A stretch of DNA of 9,125 nt from Anaerolineaceae bacterium. Lineage in GTDB: Bacteria > Chloroflexota > Anaerolineae > Anaerolineales > Villigracilaceae. The DNA is taken from assembly GCA_009885445.1 (NCBI GenBank), contig VFKQ01000262.1, positions 1-9,125 on the forward strand, in the 5' to 3' direction. Below are positions 1 through 4,830 of the stretch, one piece after another. Below the pieces are notes generated by a model. That model was not told the DNA's origin. It saw nothing but the letters and a program-made list of their open reading frames with translations, and made no database searches. The translations under genes and the position numbers were made by a program. Position 1 is the stretch's first letter, and the number at the start of each line of letters is the position of its first letter.

Positions 1-11
1 AGGACTTTTGA
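1..11 (+). CDS. Possible 3' end of an upstream gene (likely the molybdenum hydroxylase large subunit)
   Basis: The bases TGATG at 9-13 place a TGA stop directly over the ATG of the FAD-subunit gene, and the preceding codons GAC TTT are open. This is the typical coupling between subunit genes of this enzyme family, and the next junction in the same operon is an ATGA overlap. Only three codons are visible, so identity cannot be read. The large molybdopterin-binding subunit is suggested only because it is otherwise missing from the window. Confidence 0.3.
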
Positions 12-892
12 TGAAACCTGCTCCCTTTGAATATCACGCTCCTACAACGCTCGAACAAGCATTGGACTTAATGAGTCAACACGCGGGCGAAGCCAAGATT
101 TTGGCGGGCGGACAAAGCCTTGTCCCCGCGATGAATTTCCGCATCGTTCAGCCGAGCCTGTTGATCGATTTGAATCAAGTGGCGGAATTAAGTTACATCC
201 GCGAATATGCTGATGTGATGCGTATCGGCGCGATGACGCGCGAACGACATTTGGAGTTTGATGCTTCGATTGCAAAGCGCATCCCTTTATTGCATGAGGC
301 GGCTCCGAACATCGCGCATCCGCAAATCAGAAACCGCGGCACCATTGGCGGGAGCATCGTCAACGCCGACCCCGCCGCAGAATTGCCTGTGCTGATGTTG
401 GCATTGAGCGCGCGCTTGAAAGCAAAAAATATTTCGGGCGAACGCTGGATTAACGCGCAGGATTTTTTTGTAGGGATGTTCACCACCGCGCTCGAACCCG
501 ATGAAATTTTAGTTGAGATTGAATTGCCGTTCATGCCGCCGCACACGGGTTGGTCGTTCATGGAAGTTGCGCCGCGCGCGGGCGATTATGCGTTGATGGG
601 CGTCGCCGCGCTGGTGACATTGGATAGCGCAGGGAAATGTAACGATGCAAAACTTGTTTACTTGAACGCAGGCGATGGACCTGTTGACGCAAAGCAAGCC
701 GCGCAACTACTGCATGGCGAAACGATCACAGAAAAAATGATTGACGAAGCCGCGGAGTTTGCCAGCCAAAAAGAAATTAATCCATTTGGAAATATACATA
801 CATCAATTGAATTCCAACGTCATCTTGCAAATGTGTTGACGAAGAACGTATTGAAGCAAGCAATGAAACGCGCGGAGGAAAACCTGCAATGA
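11..892 (+). CDS. Molybdenum hydroxylase FAD-binding subunit (CoxM/XdhB-like)
   Basis: This is the medium subunit of a xanthine dehydrogenase/CO dehydrogenase-type molybdenum hydroxylase. It binds FAD and passes electrons from the 2Fe-2S subunit to the final acceptor in the cytoplasm. The 293-residue length is normal for the family. Residues 1-170 form the FAD_binding_5 domain, with AGGQSLVPAM at 32-41 and TIGGSIVNADPAAELP at 111-126, the two classic FAD pyrophosphate-binding segments. Residues about 180-285 form the CO_deh_flav_C domain, with RAGDYALMGVAA at 189-200 and a conserved C-terminal helix region HTSIEFQRHLANVLT. The start is the ATG at 11 rather than the TTG at 8, because AGGA at 1-4 is a well-spaced ribosome binding site. 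The gene overlaps the next one by four bases, so the two are translationally coupled. Substrate specificity is set by the missing large subunit and cannot be read here. Confidence 0.95.
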   Translation: MKPAPFEYHAPTTLEQALDLMSQHAGEAKILAGGQSLVPAMNFRIVQPSLLIDLNQVAELSYIREYADVMRIGAMTRERHLEFDASIAKRIPLLHEAAPNIAHPQIRNRGTIGGSIVNADPAAELPVLMLALSARLKAKNISGERWINAQDFFVGMFTTALEPDEILVEIELPFMPPHTGWSFMEVAPRAGDYALMGVAALVTLDSAGKCNDAKLVYLNAGDGPVDAKQAAQLLHGETITEKMIDEAAEFASQKEINPFGNIHTSIEFQRHLANVLTKNVLKQAMKRAEENLQ

Positions 893-1377
893 CCCAAATA
901 TTTCCAATAACCGTCACTGTGAACGGAAAGGAATACACGCGCGAAGCCGAAGCGCGCATGTTGCTCAGCGATTTCCTGCGCCACGAACTCGGGCTCACTG
1001 GCACGCATGTCGGTTGTGAACACGGCGTCTGCGGCGCGTGCACAATTTTATTTGATGGCGAGTCCATGCGCTCGTGTTTGATATTTGCTGTGCAAGCACA
1101 GGGTCATGAGCTTACAACCGTCGAAGGATTGGCAAAAGATAAAGATGAAATGCATCCGCTTCAAAATGCTTTTTGGGAAGCGCATGGTTTGCAGTGCGGC
1201 TATTGCACGCCTGGAATCTTAATGACGATGATTCCGTTCTTGAAAGAGAATCCAAATCCAAGTGAAGATGAAATCCGCCATGCTTTATCGGGCAATCTCT
1301 GTCGTTGCACGGGTTATCAACATATTGTGGATGCAGTGAAGTTGGCGGCGGAGAAAATGCGAGAAATAGAGAAGTAG
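889..1377 (+). CDS. Molybdenum hydroxylase 2Fe-2S subunit (CoxS/XdhC-small-subunit-like)
   Basis: This is the small iron-sulfur subunit that carries electrons from the molybdenum centre to the FAD subunit. The N-terminal plant-type ferredoxin fold holds Cys43, Cys48, Cys51 and Cys63 (C-x4-C-x2-C-x11-C). The C-terminal helical Fer2_2 domain holds the second cluster, with Cys103 and Cys106 (QCGYC) and Cys138 and Cys140 (LCRCTGYQ). Gln102 next to Cys103 is the residue that usually contacts the molybdopterin cofactor. All eight cluster ligands are present, so the protein should be functional. At 162 residues the length is normal. The ATG at 889 overlaps the previous stop (ATGA) and has GGAGG at 874-878 as ribosome binding site. 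The gene ends the visible plus-strand operon; a palindromic repeat follows in place of a T-rich terminator. Small subunits of CO dehydrogenase, xanthine dehydrogenase, nicotinate and isoquinoline oxidoreductases look alike, so the enzyme's substrate is open. Confidence 0.96.
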   Translation: MTQIFPITVTVNGKEYTREAEARMLLSDFLRHELGLTGTHVGCEHGVCGACTILFDGESMRSCLIFAVQAQGHELTTVEGLAKDKDEMHPLQNAFWEAHGLQCGYCTPGILMTMIPFLKENPNPSEDEIRHALSGNLCRCTGYQHIVDAVKLAAEKMREIEK

Positions 1378-1402
1378 AGAATAGAGAGCAGAGAATAGTG
1401 GG

Positions 1403-1464
1403 TGGTCGAGTAGCCGCGTTCTTGGTTGTCGAGTTTATCGAGACATTGCGGCGTATCGAGACCA
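1403..1464. repeat. Nested palindromic repeat with GTCGAG/TCGAGAC arms
   Basis: The outer arms TGGTCGAGTAGCCGC (1403-1417) and GCGGCGTATCGAGACCA (1448-1464) are imperfect inverted copies. Inside them TGTCGAG (1427-1433) and TCGAGACA (1438-1445) form a second, smaller copy with the same GA bulge. The element fills most of the 109-base gap between the convergent 2Fe-2S and xdhC-like genes. There is no T-tract, so it is not a standard intrinsic terminator. It resembles REP-type extragenic palindromes; from memory, similar GGTCGAGTA...TATCGAGACC arms recur in other bacterial genomes, which cannot be verified here. Confidence 0.7.
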
Positions 1465-1472
1465 GAGACTGG

Positions 1473-1493
1473 TCACTGATCACGGATCACTGG
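1473..1493. repeat. Three tandem 7-base units TCACNGR
   Basis: The units TCACTGA, TCACGGA and TCACTGG lie head to tail at 1473-1479, 1480-1486 and 1487-1493. Just before them ACCAG-AGA-CTGGT (1461-1473) is a small hairpin abutting the nested palindrome. The third unit reads into the minus-strand xdhC-like gene and supplies its TGA stop (1489-1487), so the repeat has either shaped or trimmed the C-terminus of that protein. Confidence 0.65.
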
Positions 1494-2509
1494 TTACGTT
1501 GCGCGCTCACCACTTCAGACATAATCGCCAGCGCAATCTCTTCGGGAGACTGCGCACCGATGTCGAGTCCAATGGGCGCATGTAAACGCGAGAACTGCAA
1601 TTCACTCATGCCTTCATTCAATAATCTTTCGCGTCGTTTTGCATTTGTGGTCTTGCTCCCCAACGCGCCGACATAGAACGCGGGGCTTGTCAGCGCAATC
1701 TTCAACGCGGGGTCGTCGAGCTTGGGATCGTGCGTGAGCATGGCAATCGCGGTCGAGCGCGTCACATTTATTTTTTGAAACGCATCTTCGGGCCATTGCT
1801 GAATCAACTCGTCCACATGTGGGAAGCGCTCATCACTGCTCCACGCTTTGCGCGGGTCAACGAGAATTGTGCGAAAGCCGAGCGTCTTCGCCAGCGTCAC
1901 CAGCGAGATGGCAATATGCACGCCGCCGACAATCACCAGCGAGGGCGGCGGCAGAATGGCCGTGACAAATATTTCAACCGATTCACTTAGCGCAACGCGG
2001 CGCGAGTCGCCTTTTAAAAGAACATCCTTGCCAATTTGTAACACCGCCTCGTGCCATTCGTTGCCAACTGAGCCGGCCACGACTCCGTTTTCTGAAATCA
2101 ACATCTGGTGTCCAAGCAAATCGTCTCCGCGAATGACGATGACGTGCACAACGGGCGTTTCATTTATGAGGCACGCAGATAAAGCGTGAAAAAATATTTC
2201 GTCGAATGCCTGCACAAAAATTTCGATGCTTCCCCCGCACGCCAGACCCACCTCCCAGGCGGTTTCGTCAGCGACACCAAAATGCAGGAGGTTGGGCAAA
2301 CCCGCCGTCCGCGCGGAAAGAGCCGCGTCGAACACCGCGCCCTCCACGCATCCGCCACTGACCGAGCCGGCGATGCCTCCGCGCGGGGTGACGGCCATTG
2401 TCGCACCGGCGCGGCGCGGGGCCGATCCCCACGTCTGCACCACGGTGGCGAGCGCAATCGGCTCCTCCTGCGCAATCCAGCGTTCGATGTCGAGTAATAT
2501 GTCGCGCAT
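1487..2509 (-). CDS. XdhC/CoxI family molybdenum cofactor maturation protein
   Basis: XdhC-family proteins bind the molybdenum cofactor, help to equip it with its sulfido ligand and deliver it to the large subunit of xanthine dehydrogenase-type enzymes; they are not part of the final complex. Residues about 10-75 are the XdhC_CoxI domain, with GSAPRRAGATM at 28-38 and GSVSGGCVEGAV at 48-59. GLACGGSIEIFVQ at 88-100 is the second conserved cysteine segment. Residues about 190-335 form the Rossmann-like XdhC_C domain, with VIVGGVHIA at 192-200, LVDPR at 216-220, FYVGALGS at 278-285 and RLHAPIGLDIGAQSPEEIALAI at 308-329. At 340 residues it is a full two-domain protein. ATG at 2509 starts six bases after the stop of the CoxG-like gene, without a strong ribosome binding site, so it probably depends on coupling. 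The stop codon lies inside a short tandem repeat. It faces the hydroxylase subunits and very likely serves them. Confidence 0.93.
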   Translation of the reverse strand: MRDILLDIERWIAQEEPIALATVVQTWGSAPRRAGATMAVTPRGGIAGSVSGGCVEGAVFDAALSARTAGLPNLLHFGVADETAWEVGLACGGSIEIFVQAFDEIFFHALSACLINETPVVHVIVIRGDDLLGHQMLISENGVVAGSVGNEWHEAVLQIGKDVLLKGDSRRVALSESVEIFVTAILPPPSLVIVGGVHIAISLVTLAKTLGFRTILVDPRKAWSSDERFPHVDELIQQWPEDAFQKINVTRSTAIAMLTHDPKLDDPALKIALTSPAFYVGALGSKTTNAKRRERLLNEGMSELQFSRLHAPIGLDIGAQSPEEIALAIMSEVVSAQRNQ

Positions 2510-2515
2510 GTTGCG

Positions 2516-2962
2516 TTATTCTTTTTCGATTCTCTTTTTCACTTCGTCGTAAAATACCGCGGCCAATTTTTGCGAGACGGGCAGCATGAGACGGGAGACG
2601 AGGCTGGCCAGCTGACCTGAGACGTTTACATCCGCGCTCCAAGTGATGACCGTTGTGCCGGGTTGCCCATCGCTGAGTCTCATCTCGCTGACGGCGTCTG
2701 CCGCGCTACCCGTGGCCGTGCCGTGCGCCTTGATTCTGGCGCGATTGGGTTCGTCGAGTTCGAGAATATCCACGTCGCCGTTGAAGCGCGCTTTGACGGA
2801 GCCAAGCCCCACAGAGACGGTGCCGCGATATTTCTTGAGCGGCTCGATGACTTCGATTTTCTCGACGCCGGGCACGCACTGACCGAGTTGCTCGGGGTCG
2901 GTGAGAAAGTCCCAAACTTTTTTGCGCGGGGCTTTGATGGTCACTTCGCCTTTTAGTTGCAT
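2516..2962 (-). CDS. CoxG-type SRPBCC family protein
   Basis: The protein has the SRPBCC/START-like fold of the CoxG family (carbon monoxide dehydrogenase subunit G), which accompanies molybdenum hydroxylases and has been tied to membrane attachment or electron hand-off of CO dehydrogenase. Visible family features are the N-terminal strand and helix with WDFLTDPEQLGQCVPGVEKIE at 17-37, the VGLGSVKARFNGDV segment at 51-64, the GTATG turn at 81-85 and the C-terminal helix with GQLASLVSRL at 116-125. At 148 residues it is essentially one domain, with no C-terminal transmembrane helix or long linker. ATG at 2962 is preceded by AAAGGA (complement of 2972-2977), nine bases upstream. It is the first gene of a two-gene minus-strand operon with the xdhC-like gene, served by the promoter at 3009-3038. 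SRPBCC proteins are diverse, but the context makes the CoxG assignment strong. Confidence 0.9.
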   Translation of the reverse strand: MQLKGEVTIKAPRKKVWDFLTDPEQLGQCVPGVEKIEVIEPLKKYRGTVSVGLGSVKARFNGDVDILELDEPNRARIKAHGTATGSAADAVSEMRLSDGQPGTTVITWSADVNVSGQLASLVSRLMLPVSQKLAAVFYDEVKKRIEKE

Positions 2963-3008
2963 GGACTCTTTTCCTTTAGCAAAGGTTCTACCCGTGGGCA
3001 GTTTAGCG

Positions 3009-3038
3009 AGTGTAGCACACGCGCAGGCGGCGCGTCAA
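3009..3038 (-). promoter_or_regulatory. Sigma70-like promoter for the coxG-xdhC operon
   Basis: Read on the minus strand, TTGACG (3038-3033) is separated by 18 bases from TACACT (3014-3009). TGC immediately before the -10 box makes it an extended -10. Transcription would start near 3002, giving a leader of about 40 bases before the ATG at 2962. Position and spacing fit well. It is a sequence prediction only. Confidence 0.6.
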
Positions 3039-3077
3039 CATTGGGGCGGCGAGTTGTTCTCCAGCGCGTATCTTTCG

Positions 3078-3096
3078 CCCGCAAAGCGGGTTTTTT
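3078..3096 (+). terminator. Terminator-like hairpin in the permease leader
   Basis: CCCGC (3078-3082), AAA loop and GCGGG (3086-3090) are followed directly by six T residues (3091-3096), the form of an intrinsic terminator on the plus strand. No plus-strand gene ends nearby: the last one stops at 1377. It may therefore act as an attenuator within the permease leader if transcription starts upstream of it, or it may simply stop stray transcription. Confidence 0.6.
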
Positions 3097-3185
3097 ACTT
3101 CGAGATGCGCACCCTGCGATTCCCACTGATTGCAAGTTTTACTCCCCGCCGCGAGCGGGAAATTCTGCGGGATTGTTCAGTATTG

Positions 3186-3217
3186 AATCGCCATGCCTTG
3201 ATTGCATGGCGATTTTT
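3186..3217 (+). terminator. Second terminator-like hairpin upstream of the permease
   Basis: AATCGCCATGC (3186-3196) and GCATGGCGATT (3204-3214) form a perfect 11-base-pair stem with a seven-base loop, ending in a TTTTT run at 3213-3217, part of which is in the stem. It lies 72 bases before the upstream ORF. It could be a terminator, an attenuator or simply a stable leader hairpin. Confidence 0.5.
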
Positions 3218-3288
3218 CGTGCGGAGGTGCGATCAGTAGCGATAGTCTATTTTGCCACGCACATATTTCGACCAGGAGATTGAAAGAA

Positions 3289-3360
3289 ATGGCCACAAAA
3301 ACAAAAACAAAAAAACGCAAGCCAAATCATCCAAATCTACAACAGGAGAAAATGCAATGA
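3289..3360 (+). CDS. Small lysine-rich upstream ORF (23 codons) coupled to the permease
   Basis: An ATG at 3289 opens a 23-residue reading frame that ends in TGA at 3358-3360, overlapping the permease ATG (3357) as ATGA. AGGAG at 3274-3278 is a good ribosome binding site ten bases upstream. The peptide begins MATKTKTKKRK, rich in lysine and threonine because of an A-rich run at 3297-3315, and ends QQEKMQ. The permease ribosome binding site AGGAG (3344-3348) lies inside this ORF, so ribosomes finishing it would pass over that site. No family is recognised. It may be a leader peptide for translational coupling or simply a chance frame; the start signal and exact overlap argue for translation. 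Confidence 0.5.
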   Translation: MATKTKTKKRKPNHPNLQQEKMQ

Positions 3361-4739
3361 ATAAAAATGCCCCGATGAAAAGCGCGCCCATGGGCTACAT
3401 GCCCAATGACACTCCGCCGATGTTACAGACCATCCTGCTCGGCTTTCAACACGTGTTGACCATGTTCCCTGCAACGGCATTTGTTGCGGCGTTCTGCGGT
3501 TTCCATGTCGGCACGGTCTTGCTTGCTTCTGGCGTTTCAACGATTGTTGCGTTATACCTTTCCCGCCGCAACATTGGAAACTTCATCCCGCTTTTCTATG
3601 GTTCAAGTTTCAGCTACATTGCGGCTTATCAGGGTATTTCATCCGCAGTGATGGGTACGCCCTATGCGCACTTTAGTGGCCCCCTGCCCGATGAAGTTAT
3701 CAGCGTCATGCAAGCGGGCATCGTCATCACGGGTCTGATTAATATAGTAGTGGGCCTAATCATCCGCGCTGTCGGAAAGGCAAGTGTTGATAAGGTCTTG
3801 CCGCCAGTAATCACAGGCTCTGTAGCCGCCATTATTGGTTTCGGTTTGGCCAAAGCGGCAGTCGTTGACTTGGCCAGCAATAACTTCCTGATCGCCTTCA
3901 TTACCTTGATTCTAACAATCATGTTCTCGGTGTATCTGCAAGGCAAGGGCTTTATTGGAATGTTGCCCGTCTTGCTGGGCGGTGTTGCTGGCTATCTAAT
4001 CTCTGCGATTCTGGTTAAAGGCTCTGTGAACTTCCAGTCGGTAATAGCCGCGGATATTCTCGTAAGGCCAAACATTACCTTACCAGCTTTTAGTGGACCC
4101 TATCTCATCACAGCCATTGTCAGTATTTCAATTATGGCGATTGCAACCATTCCTGAATCCACCGCGCACCTCTACCAAATGAGTCTCTATATTGATCGCT
4201 TCGCCGAAGAGACGGGCCGAGAGAAAATCCATCTCGATAAAAACGTCGGCTTCAATCTCGTACTTGACGGAATTGGCGACTTTATCAACGGCTTGTTCGG
4301 CGCAACAGCGGGAACCAACTACGGCGAGAACAACTCGCTAATGGCCATCACCCGCAACTACTCCGGCCCGGCATTGATTGCCGCAGGTGTAATTTCAATC
4401 GTGTTAGGTTTTAGTGGACAGTTGGCCGCGTTGGTGGGCTCCATTCCGTTGGCAGTTAGCGGCGGATTGGCCATCTACCTGTTTGGCGTTATAGGCATGC
4501 AAGGCATCGCCCTCATGCAGGAAAATAATGTCAGCATGTTCCAACCGAAAAACCTGGCCATCGGCGCGGTCATTATGGTTGTAGGTATTGGCGGAAACAT
4601 TGCCTATACAAACGGCTTGCTCCCCATCATCGTACCCGGCGTCTTCCCCAGCGGACTGCCCGCCATCGCCACCGCCGCAGTTTTAGGCATCGGACTCAAC
4701 GCGGTCTTCTTGATCTTCAAGCCTTCAAGCGAGATGTAA
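3357..4739 (+). CDS. NCS2 family nucleobase permease (UraA/xanthine permease type)
   Basis: This inner-membrane nucleobase:cation symporter of the NCS2/NAT family imports uracil, xanthine or a related base. The 460-residue protein is almost entirely hydrophobic helices, as expected for the 14-helix UraA fold. Conserved features are QHVLTMFPAT at 31-40, YGSSFSYI at 81-88 (the TM3 substrate segment), IPESTAHL at 265-272 (Glu267 in TM8) and the NAT signature GTNYGENNSLMAITRNYS at 319-336 with Glu324, and GLAIYLFGVIG at 370-380. The ATG at 3357 is chosen because AGGAG at 3344-3348 precedes it and it meets the upstream ORF by ATGA. A longer frame from a TTG at 3252 would add 35 lysine-rich residues with no family match. 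The resemblance to the uracil-permease branch is at least as strong as to xanthine permeases, while the neighbouring molybdenum hydroxylase genes point to a purine. A strong terminator follows. Confidence 0.93.
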   Translation: MNKNAPMKSAPMGYMPNDTPPMLQTILLGFQHVLTMFPATAFVAAFCGFHVGTVLLASGVSTIVALYLSRRNIGNFIPLFYGSSFSYIAAYQGISSAVMGTPYAHFSGPLPDEVISVMQAGIVITGLINIVVGLIIRAVGKASVDKVLPPVITGSVAAIIGFGLAKAAVVDLASNNFLIAFITLILTIMFSVYLQGKGFIGMLPVLLGGVAGYLISAILVKGSVNFQSVIAADILVRPNITLPAFSGPYLITAIVSISIMAIATIPESTAHLYQMSLYIDRFAEETGREKIHLDKNVGFNLVLDGIGDFINGLFGATAGTNYGENNSLMAITRNYSGPALIAAGVISIVLGFSGQLAALVGSIPLAVSGGLAIYLFGVIGMQGIALMQENNVSMFQPKNLAIGAVIMVVGIGGNIAYTNGLLPIIVPGVFPSGLPAIATAAVLGIGLNAVFLIFKPSSEM

Positions 4740-4756
4740 TTCGTTTCGCAGGTTTG

Positions 4757-4801
4757 AAAAAAACACGAGACGGCGAATCGCCGTCTCGTGTTTTTTGTTT
4801 T
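4757..4801. terminator. Strong bidirectional intrinsic terminator
   Basis: A perfect 18-base-pair palindrome (4758-4775 with 4779-4796, loop AAT) has an A-run on its left side and a T-run on its right, then GTTTT. It therefore works as a U-tailed hairpin for the permease on the plus strand and for the dipeptidase gene arriving on the minus strand. It lies 18 bases after the permease stop. Confidence 0.92.
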
Positions 4802-4830
4802 GTCGTAACGGCTAAAGCCGTTACGACAAA
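4799..4830. repeat. REP-like palindrome overlapping the pepD-like stop codon
   Basis: TTGTCGTAACGGC (from 4800) and GCCGTTACGACAA (to 4829) are part of a 14-base-pair perfect stem with a TAAA loop, immediately beside the bidirectional terminator. It lacks its own T-tract. Its right arm encodes the last two residues and the TAA stop (4823-4821) of the minus-strand dipeptidase. The CGTAACGG core also occurs in the element at 8906-8967. Confidence 0.7.

Larger units (their letters stand above)
2963..3288. other. Divergent control region between coxG-like gene and permease leader ORF
   Basis: This 326-base stretch has no convincing gene. It holds the minus-strand promoter (3009-3038), a terminator-like hairpin (3078-3096), a second GC-rich hairpin CCCGC-CGCGA-GCGGG (3145-3159), a further GCGGG at 3167-3171 and a terminator-like hairpin (3186-3217). 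No plus-strand promoter could be recognised with confidence, although one is expected for the permease. No known riboswitch consensus was recognised. Confidence 0.7.

Noticed and set aside
1473..1493. CRISPR-like array
   Set aside because: The units are only seven bases long and contiguous, with no spacers.
1305..1676. 123-residue plus-strand ORF spanning the convergent gap
   Set aside because: It overlaps the 2Fe-2S gene's cluster-binding end and the xdhC-like gene in other frames and crosses the repeats; it has no recognisable domain.
2984..3000. GGTTCTACCCGTGGGC as part of a purine riboswitch
   Set aside because: The TCTACC word recalls the purine aptamer junction, but the two conserved loops and P1/P2 stems are missing, and the segment lies at the minus-strand transcript start.
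3252..3356. N-terminal extension of the permease from a TTG codon
   Set aside because: It adds 35 polar lysine-rich residues absent from NCS2 proteins, while ATG 3357 has a well-spaced AGGAG site and couples to the small upstream ORF.
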